Below are positions 1-8,401 of a stretch of DNA of 64,000 nt, one piece after another. Origin of the DNA: a bacterium (GTDB taxonomy: Bacteria; Planctomycetota; Planctomycetia; Pirellulales; Pirellulaceae); NCBI GenBank assembly GCA_030430075.1, contig JAUIGN010000036.1, positions 20,280 through 84,279 on the forward strand, given 5' to 3'. How positions within the stretch are numbered: position 1 is the first letter of the stretch; the number at the start of each line of letters is the position of its first letter. A model generated the notes under the pieces. That model was not told where the DNA came from. It did no database searches and was given only the letters and a program-made list of their open reading frames with translations. Both the position numbers and the translations under genes were made by a program.

Positions 1-1498
1 GCACCGATTGATCCTCGAATTCCAGGTCGGCGGGTCCGCCGTGAAAGTAGGTCCGGTACGCGTAGTTCCAACCGACGGATCGGCTGGGCGAGTTGTCATC
101 GTAGGCCACCGCCAGCATCCGGCCGGTGGCATCGACCAGCAGGAAGCTGGCCAGTTTTAGTTCGCTGGTGTTCGCACTCAGTTTACGCAGATGTTCGTCC
201 AGCCGTTGCTGGAGGTAATCGTTCAGCGCCTGGCGTGGCGGGTGAGCGATGAAGTCGGGGCGAAGTGCATCTCTCTCGGCAGGGGTCAGTTGGGGATCGC
301 TGATTTGCTGAACGATTTCCGTTTCTGCGACCTGCGCGAACCGTTCGCGAAATGCGGCTGAATTCGCCTCCTTCTCAATCAGGACAAAGTAGCGATAGAC
401 TTCGCCCTTGATGGAGTCGGCCGCCGCGCGAGCCGTCATGGCGTTGTTTTCGCGCGCCTTGATCGTGACCAGGAGTTCCGAATGCTTGACGGCCCGTTCG
501 TAGCCGCGGAGCCCGAAAATGGCCATGATGGCTAATAGCAGGATCGGGCCCACAAAGCCGATCAGCATCAGCGGTCGACGGAGTCGGGCGATGTCCCGGG
601 CATGCAGTGCGTCGATGACCGCCTGCACATTGGGAAATCTCCGTTGCGGATCCACCGCCAGGCACCGATCGACAATCTCCGCCAGTGGCCGGTCAACTCC
701 GGAGACTCGCCGGTGCTCCGAGGGGGGCGGCGAGGCGGTGATCAGGTTGCGATACTTGGCCAGCCGGTCCGCCAGTCCCGATGCGGATTCGAACTGCCGC
801 GTGGCCGCGTCCGACCGATGCGGTGGAGCTCCGGTCAACATGCAGTACAACAAGGCGCCCAGGGCATAGACGTCCCAGCAGGAATCCGGCACCGCGTTCA
901 GGTCTGCCTGTTCCGGAGCCATGTAGAACAGGGTTCCCAACGCGGGCGACTGTTCGTGGGAAAGTCGCGATTGGCCAAAATCGGCCAGTCGTGGCTTATT
1001 CTCCAGGTCCAGGAGGATGTTCGCCGGCTTCAAGTCGCAGTGCAACACCCCTTTACCGTGGGCGTGCATCAGGCCGATGGCGATTTCGCGAAACAACTCT
1101 TCCGCATCGCGGACACTCAATTGGCCTTCCCGATTCAACAGGTCTTCCAGCGACCCGTTTTCGATGTACTCCATGATGTAGTACGGCGGGTCCGACTCCC
1201 AACCAACATCAAGCAGTTGCACGACATAGCGGTCCGTCGACAGGAGCACCAGCTTCTCGACCTCGCGGGAAAGCTGCGTCCAGTCCAGGCCGGCTTGATG
1301 CATGAAGAACTTGATCGCGACCTGGCGGGACGTCTTCTGGTCGATACCGATCCAAACCTCGCCGAAGGCACCGCTCCCCAGCCGGCTTTGCGCCTCGTAG
1401 CCCGGTACATTCGCCGGCGGCAGCGTGCTGTGCATGCTCAGTTCGCGGGCGCGCTGCTGCTCATGCGTCGATTGTTGTTGTGTATGATCGGCGGGCAT
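1..1498 (-). CDS. Membrane Ser/Thr protein kinase with extracytoplasmic sensor domain (3' end cut off)
   Basis: Reading the minus strand from the ATG at 1498 gives 499 codons without a stop before the window edge, so the C-terminus is missing. The N-terminal two-thirds of the visible protein is a Hanks-type kinase: glycine loop GSGAFG (41-46), VAIK with Lys63, catalytic loop HCDLKPAN (153-160), DFG (173-175) and APE (194-196). The usual HRD is HCD, so it is a non-RD kinase, although the catalytic Asp155 and the loop Lys and Asn are kept. One hydrophobic segment (about 310-330, from LMLIGFVG) is followed by roughly 170 residues that would lie outside the cytoplasm and contain FLLVDATGRMLA-type sequence, suggestive of a Cache/PAS-like sensor; that fold is inferred. 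It would phosphorylate cytoplasmic targets in response to an external signal. It is divergent from the amidohydrolase gene, with 73 bp between the two starts. Confidence 0.9.
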   Translation of the reverse strand, partial: MPADHTQQQSTHEQQRARELSMHSTLPPANVPGYEAQSRLGSGAFGEVWIGIDQKTSRQVAIKFFMHQAGLDWTQLSREVEKLVLLSTDRYVVQLLDVGWESDPPYYIMEYIENGSLEDLLNREGQLSVRDAEELFREIAIGLMHAHGKGVLHCDLKPANILLDLENKPRLADFGQSRLSHEQSPALGTLFYMAPEQADLNAVPDSCWDVYALGALLYCMLTGAPPHRSDAATRQFESASGLADRLAKYRNLITASPPPSEHRRVSGVDRPLAEIVDRCLAVDPQRRFPNVQAVIDALHARDIARLRRPLMLIGFVGPILLLAIMAIFGLRGYERAVKHSELLVTIKARENNAMTARAAADSIKGEVYRYFVLIEKEANSAAFRERFAQVAETEIVQQISDPQLTPAERDALRPDFIAHPPRQALNDYLQQRLDEHLRKLSANTSELKLASFLLVDATGRMLAVAYDDNSPSRSVGWNYAYRTYFHGGPADLEFEDQSV

Positions 1499-1499
1499 G

Positions 1500-1514
1500 G
1501 TGATATGGTATCAC
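1500..1514. promoter_or_regulatory. Perfect inverted repeat in a divergent intergenic region (possible operator)
   Basis: GTGATATGGTATCAC is a perfect 6-bp inverted repeat with a 3-bp centre. It starts 2 bp from the kinase start codon, inside the 73-bp gap between the kinase and amidohydrolase starts. It could be a dimeric repressor site affecting both genes. No regulator for it is visible nearby, and a match of this length can arise by chance. Confidence 0.3.
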
Positions 1515-1571
1515 ATGACGATTCGTCCAACGATCCAACGCCGCGTTTGCGCAGCGGACAGGAGTTCCAGG

Positions 1572-2951
1572 ATGCCTACCATTCCACCGCCACAGGCACC
1601 ACGCTTACTCGGGGCGGCGTGTCGAGGTTTCGCCGTTTCTCTGCTGCTGCTCTTGTTTTTGACCGGCTGGTCCGCGGCACAGGACGCGGACCGGTCCCCC
1701 GCATCCGACCCGCCCGGCGATCCGCCAACCGTGGAAGATCGGGCCGCCACGCTCACTGCCAACGCGGCGGCTAAGGCCACAGTCCCGGACGTCGAGACGC
1801 AGCCGCCAGGCGAGCCCCCTCCGCCAGCGCCACCCGCCGCGCAGCTCGACGGGCGCAACGGCCGCGATCTGCTGCTCAGCCGCTTTCGCCCGCGGGCCAC
1901 GCTTCAGGTCAAGCAGACCGACCTCACCCGAGCGAAATTCCCGGTCGTCGATATCCACACCCATTTCCGCCATCGCCTGAAACACTCTCCCGAGCAACTC
2001 GATGCCTTCGTCAGCCTGATGGACCGCCATCAGATTGCCGTCTGCGTCAGCCTGGACGGGCAGTTGGGGGACCACTTTGACGAGCATGCGGACTACCTGT
2101 GGAGCCGGTACCCGGACCGGTTCTTGATATTCGCCAACGTTGACTGGGTGGGGGCGGGGAAGCGAGACGATCCGGCGAGCTGGGATTGCCAGCGCGAGGA
2201 TTTTGGGCGGCGGACGGCGATCGCCTTGGCGGAGGTCAAGCGGAAAGGGGCCAGCGGGTTGAAATTGTTCAAGCAGTTCGGGCTGGGGTACCGCAACCCG
2301 GACGGTTCGCTGATCAAGATTGACGATCCTCGCTGGGACCCGATCTGGAAAGCGTGTGGTGATTTGGGACTGCCGGTCATTATCCACACGGCCGATCCGA
2401 TCGCCTTCTTTCAACCGATTGACGAAACGAATGAACGGTGGGAGGAACTGCACCGCCACCCGGAATGGAGCTTTCCGCCCGACCGGTTTCCCTCTCGCCG
2501 GTCGCTGCTGGAGGCTCGCAACCGGGTGATCGCCCGTCACCCCGATACGATCTTCATCGGCGCTCACATGGCCAACAGCTCGGAAGACCTGGCAACGGTT
2601 GCCGTCTGGCTGCAGGCATACCCCAATCTCTATGTCGAATTTGCATCGCGGATCGGCGAACTCGGCCGCCAGCCGTACACGGCGAGGAGATTCTTCCTGG
2701 ACCATGCCGACCGCGTCCTGTTTGGGACCGACGGTCCCTGGCCGGAGGCCCGGGTCGCACTCTACTGGCGGTTCCTGGAGACCTTCGACGAGTACTTCCC
2801 CTATTCGGAAAAGGCGTTCCCGCCGCAGGGGATGTGGCACATTTATGGCCTCGGGCTACCAGAAAACGTCCTCCAAAAGGTGTATCATGGGAACGCAATT
2901 CGGATTCTTCCGGGCTTGCAGGCCAAGCTTGACCGGCAGCGTGCGAAATAG
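1572..2951 (+). CDS. Secreted amidohydrolase, amidohydrolase-2 (COG2159) family
   Basis: The protein has 459 residues when started at the ATG at 1572, which follows a GGAG; this start puts a clean signal peptide (Leu-rich core, then GWSAAQ) at the N-terminus. A longer frame from 1497 would collide with the kinase start region and bury the signal. After a Pro-rich linker the metal-dependent hydrolase barrel begins: VDIHTHF gives the HxH pair (His129, His131). Later come VIIHTAD (His), FIGAHMAN (His) and LFGTDGPWPE (Asp), the order expected for the amidohydrolase-2 superfamily (ACMSD-like metal-dependent hydrolases and decarboxylases). The substrate cannot be read from the sequence. Secreted members of this kind are common in planctomycetes. 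Confidence 0.88.
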   Translation: MPTIPPPQAPRLLGAACRGFAVSLLLLLFLTGWSAAQDADRSPASDPPGDPPTVEDRAATLTANAAAKATVPDVETQPPGEPPPPAPPAAQLDGRNGRDLLLSRFRPRATLQVKQTDLTRAKFPVVDIHTHFRHRLKHSPEQLDAFVSLMDRHQIAVCVSLDGQLGDHFDEHADYLWSRYPDRFLIFANVDWVGAGKRDDPASWDCQREDFGRRTAIALAEVKRKGASGLKLFKQFGLGYRNPDGSLIKIDDPRWDPIWKACGDLGLPVIIHTADPIAFFQPIDETNERWEELHRHPEWSFPPDRFPSRRSLLEARNRVIARHPDTIFIGAHMANSSEDLATVAVWLQAYPNLYVEFASRIGELGRQPYTARRFFLDHADRVLFGTDGPWPEARVALYWRFLETFDEYFPYSEKAFPPQGMWHIYGLGLPENVLQKVYHGNAIRILPGLQAKLDRQRAK

Positions 2952-3011
2952 ATTCCGAACCAGACCACGAACTACTACCAGACTACTACCAGAATTTGAG
3001 GAGAATGCGCG

Positions 3012-3941
3012 ATGACTCGAGGTTTCTGTTTTGCGGCGGCGGTCGCACTGACGGTGAGTGCCGCCGGTACCGTTTCGGCCCAGAAGGTATCTTTGAAAGT
3101 CAAGTTTGTCGAAGGTCGCAAGTCGACCATGGTTGTTCACACAAAGACGGAACAAACACTGACGCTCGTGGGGATGGACTTGGAGAGCGGTTCCGATCAG
3201 ACCCTGACGATCAGCACGGTCAATGGCAAGCGGGCCGACGACGGGACGCTGAAGGTGACGTCGAAGATCGATGCCGTGAAGGCGGCGGTCACCCTGCCCG
3301 GCGGCACCGAACTCGAATTTGATTCGGCACAGCCCGACGCCGACCCGCCCGGAACGCAGTTCGATTTCGTCCTCGATATTTTCAAGGCGACCGCCAAGTC
3401 GAAGTGGACCGCGACGATCACGCCCGACAATCGGATCGCTTCGATCGATGGACGGGACGCCGCCTTCGGCGACCTGCCGCAAAACCTTCAGGATGCCATG
3501 AAATCGCAGCTCGATCCCGAGTACCTCAAGCAAGCGGCCAACGACGAGATTGACCGCTTGCCGACCGAACCGGTCGCCAAGGGCGACTCCTGGGAACGGA
3601 CCACCCTGATGCGGCTGGATTCAGGCCAGAAGCTCGAGTTCACCACGAAGTACACCTACGAAGGCCCGGTGCAGGAAGGCGGCAAGGAGCTGCACAAGAT
3701 CAATGTCAAGACGACCTCCGTCGATTACTCGGCAGACGCCGACGCGCCGCTCAAAGTGCTCGAGAGCGATCTCAGCGTCGCCAACAGCGAGGGATACATG
3801 CTGTTCGACGCCGAAGCAGGACAGGCCACCAAGCACGAAGCCTCCATGCAGCTCAAGGGGTCACTCAAGCTCGAGGTGATGGGCATGGAACTCCCGGGTA
3901 CCTTGGATCTGAAGATGGAGAACTCGCATACCCTCAAGTAA
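3012..3941 (+). CDS. Secreted DUF6263-like protein
   Basis: The protein has 309 residues. The start is supported by GAGGAG about 8 bp upstream and by a signal peptide ending near VSAQ. The mature part is rich in beta-strand-like sequence (LKVKFVEGRK, QTLTLVG, TISTVNGKR) and acidic Gly/Asp turns, and resembles planctomycete DUF6263-type proteins of unknown function. No catalytic motif, metal site or anchor is visible. It begins 60 bp after the amidohydrolase and could share its transcript, which would end at the terminator at 4026. The family call rests on general sequence character. Confidence 0.7.
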   Translation: MTRGFCFAAAVALTVSAAGTVSAQKVSLKVKFVEGRKSTMVVHTKTEQTLTLVGMDLESGSDQTLTISTVNGKRADDGTLKVTSKIDAVKAAVTLPGGTELEFDSAQPDADPPGTQFDFVLDIFKATAKSKWTATITPDNRIASIDGRDAAFGDLPQNLQDAMKSQLDPEYLKQAANDEIDRLPTEPVAKGDSWERTTLMRLDSGQKLEFTTKYTYEGPVQEGGKELHKINVKTTSVDYSADADAPLKVLESDLSVANSEGYMLFDAEAGQATKHEASMQLKGSLKLEVMGMELPGTLDLKMENSHTLK

Positions 3942-4025
3942 GTCGGCGCCGGGATCGCACCGCAGTTGACAATCGGCTGCGGCGGCGGTCGCCAATCGTT
4001 CGTCCGACAACCCGATCGCGACCCC

Positions 4026-4054
4026 GCCCGGCTGTTCCGCAGTCGGGCTTTTTT
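4026..4054 (+). terminator. Rho-independent terminator after the DUF6263-like gene
   Basis: A 9-bp stem (GCCCGGCTG paired with CAGTCGGGC, one G-T pair) closes a 5-nt loop and is followed directly by six T residues. It lies 85 bp after the stop codon at 3941 and works only in the + direction, since no T run follows it on the minus strand. It separates the + gene from the convergent epimerase gene. Confidence 0.85.
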
Positions 4055-4162
4055 CATGTTTGCCACCTCGGTGGCCTTGGGCGGTTCGCTTGCCGTCAGT
4101 GCCGCGCATGCGGGGCGGAACGCGTTGGCGTTCGGTTTGTGCGGCCACCAGCGGAACCGGGT

Positions 4163-5080
4163 CTAACGCTCAACAGCTGATGAATGATCCGGGCGAACGC
4201 CCAACTCGTGGCGTAAAGCTGCCTCGAGATCCGCCCAGGAAAAGTCGTAGCCGCTTTCCCCCAGCTTCTTCGGTACAACTCGCGCGCTGGCCAGCAACAG
4301 GTCGTTTGCCATCTGTCCCAACGCCAGCCTGGCGGCTGGGGCCGGAATGGGAAAGATGGTCGGTCGCCGCAGGACCTGGCCCAGGACCCGGGTGAATTCC
4401 CGGTTCGTAGCAGGCTCCGGGGCCACGGCGTTGACGGGGCCGCTCAATGCCCGGGTATCGACGGCAAACCGGATCACGCGCACCAGTTCGCTGAGGGCAA
4501 TCCAGCTCCAATACTGGTGCCCACTGCCGACCCGGCCTCCCAATCCCAATTTGAAAGGCCAGAGCATCTTCGCCAACGCGCCGCCGTCGGGGCTCAACAC
4601 GACACCGATCCGCAGGTTGACAACCCGGATTCCGGCCTCCCGAGCGGGTTGCGTGGCCGCCTCCCACTGCACGCAGACTTCGGGCAAGAAGCCCTCGCCG
4701 GGGGCCGCCCCTTCATCCAGCACCTCGCTGCCGCGATCACCGTAGTAGCCGATGGCGGAGGCGGAGACCAACGTGTGCGGACGCGGCTCCAGCGACGCCA
4801 GTGACTCGCACAGCAGGCGAGTGGCCGTCTCCCGGCTCTGACGAATGCGTTCTTTCTTTGTCTTCGTCCAGCGCCCCTCGCCGATGCTCTCGCCCGCCAG
4901 GTGGACCACCGCGTCGACTGTCGCCATCTGCTGACGATCGATCTCGCCCGACGGTGGCGACCAGCGAATCCTCGGGCGATCATCGCGTACCAGGGGTGAG
5001 ACGTCGTGGCCGTCCTCCCGCAGACTTGCGGAGAGAACCTGGCCAACCAATCCGGAGGAACCGCTGAGTGCCAGATGCAA
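4163..5080 (-). CDS. TIGR01777-family NAD(P)-dependent epimerase/oxidoreductase (SDR39U1/YfcH-like)
   Basis: The protein has 305 residues, the usual family length. The N-terminal Rossmann motif GSSGLVGQ (7-14) is degenerate from GATGFIG. Family hallmarks follow: VVHLAGESIGEGRW, then SASAIGYYGDRG with the Ser and the YxxxG-like region, and a substrate-side helix around WSWIALSEL. The C-terminal DUF1731 segment is present (VPKKLGESGYDF, then the DLEAALRHEL ending). Members bind NADP and are annotated as nucleoside-diphosphate-sugar epimerases, but their physiological substrate is unsettled. It lies downstream of pdxA on the same strand, 186 bp away. Confidence 0.93.
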   Translation of the reverse strand: MHLALSGSSGLVGQVLSASLREDGHDVSPLVRDDRPRIRWSPPSGEIDRQQMATVDAVVHLAGESIGEGRWTKTKKERIRQSRETATRLLCESLASLEPRPHTLVSASAIGYYGDRGSEVLDEGAAPGEGFLPEVCVQWEAATQPAREAGIRVVNLRIGVVLSPDGGALAKMLWPFKLGLGGRVGSGHQYWSWIALSELVRVIRFAVDTRALSGPVNAVAPEPATNREFTRVLGQVLRRPTIFPIPAPAARLALGQMANDLLLASARVVPKKLGESGYDFSWADLEAALRHELGVRPDHSSAVER

Positions 5081-5266
5081 GGGTGGGCCTTCTTGAAGCG
5101 TGGGTTTCGAAAACGCACTTGACGTACCACCAAGGGGCGCGCGCCGGTCACGGCGAGGTCGCTACCGATACCGCTGCAGGCGATGGTTCCCCGAGGAACG
5201 CACCAGGTACAACTTCCGTATTCTAACCACCGGGACGTGGTTGTTGTTCCTCTCGTTCCCGAGCGG

Positions 5267-6286
5267 TCAATTGAGTGCAGTTGTCGGGTGTTCGATGGCC
5301 AGCCGGGTGGCCAGCTTGACGGCCTCGATCATGCTGGTGGCCCCTGCCGTTCCGTGCCAGGCAACATCCAGGGCGGTTCCATGATCGACCGAGGTGCGGA
5401 CGATCGGCAGCCCGAGCGTGACATTCACGGCGACATCGAAGGCCAGCGCTTTGAGCGGGATGTGTCCCTGGTCGTGATACATGCAGACAAAACAGTCGAT
5501 TTCCGCACGGCGGGCCGGCAGGAAGGCGGTATCGGGAGGCAGGGGGCCTTCGACCTGAATCCCCCGTCGACGTGCGGCCGCAATCGCTGGCTGGATGATC
5601 CGCTCTTCTTCCCGGTCGCCAAACAGGCCGTGTTCGCCGCCGTGCGGATTCAGGGCACACACGGCCAGCTTGGGTGGGCGGTGGCGGATGCGCTGCATGG
5701 CATCGGCGCTCAATTCGATGACCTCCAGAATTCGGTCCACAGAGAGCAGGGCCGGCACGTCCCGGTAGCCGACATGGGTCGTCACGAAGCTGCAGCTAAT
5801 CTCTGCGCAGGTCAACAACATGCAGTATCGGTCGCAGCCCGTTTGGTCCGCCAGGATCTCCGTATGTCCCGGATGCGGGATTCCGGCTCGATGCAGCGCC
5901 TCTTTGTGGATCGGCCCGGTGGCGATGGCGTCGACCTGGCCCATCAAGGCCGCTTGGATGGCAGATTCGATATACCGATACGAGGCGGCGCCGGTTGCCT
6001 GGCTCACTTCGCCGGGGCGGACGGAAGCCGCTTCAATGGCCCCCAGGTCGAGGATGGCCGGGAGGGGGGCGAGCGGTGCCGCGGCGGGCCCCTGGGCGGC
6101 TGACAGGACGCGCGGGGGCATCGGCAGACCGCAATGTCGGGCAACCCGCTCCAGCACGCCGGCGTCGCCAAACACAATCGGCGTACAGTGAGCGGTCACG
6201 CCTCGATCCGCCAGCAGGCGGAGGCATACCTCGGGGCCGATCCCAGCCGGATCACCCATGGTTACGGCGATTGTTGGTCGCGTCAT
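5267..6286 (-). CDS. pdxA: 4-hydroxythreonine-4-phosphate dehydrogenase
   Basis: PdxA oxidises 4-phosphohydroxy-L-threonine in the DXP-dependent pathway to pyridoxal 5'-phosphate. The open frame extends upstream, but the start is placed at 6286 because the conserved beginning MTRPTIAVTMGDPAGIGPE starts there; a GTG six bases upstream is an alternative. This gives 339 residues, normal for the family. Visible hallmarks are GDPAGIGPE, the metal-site stretch HPGHTEILA, CMYHDQGHIPLK with its His residues, and DHGTALDVAW near the end. The enzyme is cytoplasmic and homodimeric in characterised bacteria. No other vitamin B6 gene is next to it. Confidence 0.95.
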   Translation of the reverse strand: MTRPTIAVTMGDPAGIGPEVCLRLLADRGVTAHCTPIVFGDAGVLERVARHCGLPMPPRVLSAAQGPAAAPLAPLPAILDLGAIEAASVRPGEVSQATGAASYRYIESAIQAALMGQVDAIATGPIHKEALHRAGIPHPGHTEILADQTGCDRYCMLLTCAEISCSFVTTHVGYRDVPALLSVDRILEVIELSADAMQRIRHRPPKLAVCALNPHGGEHGLFGDREEERIIQPAIAAARRRGIQVEGPLPPDTAFLPARRAEIDCFVCMYHDQGHIPLKALAFDVAVNVTLGLPIVRTSVDHGTALDVAWHGTAGATSMIEAVKLATRLAIEHPTTALN

Positions 6287-6629
6287 CAACACGTCGCATC
6301 CCTTACTCCGGAGCAGCGTTGCGGTTTGGGGGCGAGACGCGGGGACGGTCGATCCCCGGTCGAGCCACGCGCGGATGCTCCCCATCCGTCACTTCATCTG
6401 CTTTCATCGTACACCGGTCGAGCGTTCCGGGAAATTGGCCTCCCGGCCGCCGCGCCGGTCGTGCTGGGGATCGCGGACCGGCAGCAGCCGAGACAGGCAT
6501 CAGGACCACGAAGCTTTGCGAACTGGTCGCTCCCCCGGCGGAAAGGTGCGGGGATTTGTTGTAGAATGAGGGCCGGCGTTCGTTGCCCGATTTGATTCAC
6601 CCCTCTCAAACCTGTGTGGTTCCAACATC
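6287..6629. other. Intergenic stretch upstream of pdxA (-) and the DUF1080 gene (+)
   Basis: These 343 bp separate two divergent genes and should hold both promoters. The only candidate seen is a TAGAAT hexamer at 6562-6567, 62 bp before the DUF1080 start. No convincing coding frame, hairpin or repeat was found. Confidence 0.5.
6562..6567 (+). promoter_or_regulatory. Possible -10 element (TAGAAT) for the DUF1080 gene
   Basis: TAGAAT follows the T-rich stretch GATTTGTTG and is 62 bp upstream of the start codon at 6630. A similar TAGAAT followed by a GCCGGC stretch lies upstream of the sulfatase gene at 18343. No good -35 match at standard spacing is visible, so this is a weak call. Confidence 0.3.
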
Positions 6630-7325
6630 ATGAATATCCTCCGACGCTCACTCCTTAGCTTCACGACAACCGCGTTCCTGGTGGCAACCGTCCTGGCCGG
6701 CTCCGCTGCCGCCGCCGACGGTTGGGTGTCACTGTTCGACGGAAAGACGCTTGACGGGTGGACACAAAAGAATGGAACGGCCACTTACCAGGTGGTGGAC
6801 GGGACGATCCAAGGGACCACCAGTGACGGGAGTCCCAATTCGTTTCTCTGCAGTAACAAAGAGTACGCCAACTTTGAGCTGGAATTCGAGGTCAAGGTTC
6901 ACGACAGTTTGAATTCGGGGGTGCAAATCCGTTCGCAGACCAAGAAGACGGCCGACGGTAAAGGTAAGAATAACCGGGTGGGCCGCGTCAACGGCCCTCA
7001 AGTTGAGATCGAAGCGAGTGGCAAGAACGGCGCCGAAGCGGGCTATATCTATGGCGAAGCAACCGGTCGAGGCTGGCTGACAAAGCCGGAGCATTTGAAG
7101 CCGCACAAGCATTTTAAGGATGGCGAGTGGAATAAGTTTCGCGTGATCGCCGACGGAAATCGGATTCAAACCTGGATCAACGGTCAGCCGATTGCCGACC
7201 TGGTGGATGATGAAATTCTGAAGACCCACCCCAAGGGGTTCATTGGTTTGCAGGTCCACGGCATCCAGAAGGGGACCGGCCCTTACCAGGTCGCCTGGCG
7301 CAACATCCGGATTAAGGAACGATAG
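6630..7325 (+). CDS. Secreted DUF1080 (3-keto-disaccharide hydrolase-type) protein
   Basis: The protein has 231 residues. It has a signal peptide (SLLSFTTTAFLVATVLAG, cleavage near SAAAAD), then the classical DUF1080 opening WVSLFDGKTLDGW. Further hallmarks are the concanavalin-like beta-sandwich stretches NFELEFEVKV and SGVQIRSQ, the GPQVEIE motif, GWLTKPEHLK, and the closing GFIGLQVHG with RNIRIKER. DUF1080 domains are extremely abundant in planctomycetes; related proteins bind or hydrolyse modified saccharides outside the cytoplasm. No lipobox or anchor is visible. Confidence 0.92.
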   Translation: MNILRRSLLSFTTTAFLVATVLAGSAAAADGWVSLFDGKTLDGWTQKNGTATYQVVDGTIQGTTSDGSPNSFLCSNKEYANFELEFEVKVHDSLNSGVQIRSQTKKTADGKGKNNRVGRVNGPQVEIEASGKNGAEAGYIYGEATGRGWLTKPEHLKPHKHFKDGEWNKFRVIADGNRIQTWINGQPIADLVDDEILKTHPKGFIGLQVHGIQKGTGPYQVAWRNIRIKER

Positions 7326-7486
7326 GTCTCGCACCACGTTGCCGGTCGCGATAGCGGCCATTTCGTACGAGGGACAAACGGGCGGCGGGATGGGTAGCCA
7401 CCGGCCGCCGCCCGCGACCGCCGGCCCGCGTTGATCCTCGCCGGACCCGGCGATCGCATTTCCCACCTACTTTCGCATGAAACGCA

Positions 7487-8377
7487 ATGTCCGAAAATTC
7501 CATGTCCGACAACTCAGAGAGCGACGTACCCCAGCCCGGTTCGCCGTGGGTCGTTGAATCAACGGCGGAAACGTTTGCCGACGAAGTGCTTGTCCGCTCC
7601 CAGGAAGTCCCCGTCGTCCTCGATTTCTGGGCGCCCTGGTGTGCCCCCTGCCGGGCCCTGGGACCGGTCCTGGAGAAGTTGGCCCAGGAGTACCAGGGCA
7701 GCTTTGCGCTGGTTAAGGCGGACACGGATCTGCATCCAGAGGCCGCTGCGCAGTTCGGCGTTCAGGGAATTCCTGCGGTCTACGCGGTGGTGGACGGAAA
7801 GATCGCCAACGCCTTCAACGGAGCGATGCCCGAAGCGGAACTGCGCGACTGGATCGACCAGGTCTTGGTGATCAACCAGTACAGCGAAGCGTTGCGTCTG
7901 GAAGAGATCGCGCCCGAGGCGGCGCTCGCCAAGTACCAGTCCCTGTTGACGAACGATCCTCAGAATACGGATGTCAAGATCGGCCTTGCCAGAATGCTTC
8001 TGCAGACCGAGCAGGTCGACGCCTGTCGGGCGCTGATCGCTGAACTCGAGAATCGAGGCTATCTCGAACCGGAAGCGGAGAAGGTCAAGGCGGCGCTCGA
8101 CCTCCACGGCATGAAAGACGACCACCTGGCGGAGACGCGGGCCGCCGCCGAGGCGAAACCGGATGACGTTGAGTTGCAATTCCACCTGGCCGAGTCGCTG
8201 GCGGGGGCGGAGCAATACCAGGAAGCACTCGATTTGTGCCTCGCGCTGATCGAAAAAGACCGGCAGGGCGCCGGCGAGCGGAGTCGCCTGTTGATGCTCG
8301 AAATCTTCCGCGCGTTGCCTGACGGCTCGCCCCTGGTCGCCCCGTACCAGCGCAAGCTGTCGATGCTGCTCTACTGA
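7487..8377 (+). CDS. Thioredoxin-TPR fusion protein (CnoX/YbbN-like)
   Basis: The protein has 296 residues. The N-terminal half is a thioredoxin domain with the active-site motif WCAPC (Cys52, Cys55), and with VQGIPAVYAV supplying the cis-Pro loop. The C-terminal half has helical repeats (AKYQSLLTNDPQNTDVKIGLARML, then QFHLAESLAGAEQYQEALDL) typical of the TPR_19/TPR_20 pair of CnoX chaperedoxins. E. coli CnoX lacks the full CxxC, whereas this one keeps it, so thiol oxidoreductase activity is expected. A second in-frame ATG lies five codons in. It has no signal peptide, so it is cytoplasmic. Confidence 0.92.
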   Translation: MSENSMSDNSESDVPQPGSPWVVESTAETFADEVLVRSQEVPVVLDFWAPWCAPCRALGPVLEKLAQEYQGSFALVKADTDLHPEAAAQFGVQGIPAVYAVVDGKIANAFNGAMPEAELRDWIDQVLVINQYSEALRLEEIAPEAALAKYQSLLTNDPQNTDVKIGLARMLLQTEQVDACRALIAELENRGYLEPEAEKVKAALDLHGMKDDHLAETRAAAEAKPDDVELQFHLAESLAGAEQYQEALDLCLALIEKDRQGAGERSRLLMLEIFRALPDGSPLVAPYQRKLSMLLY

Positions 8378-8401
8378 GTACGGCCGGCCTGGAGAATCAT
8401 C

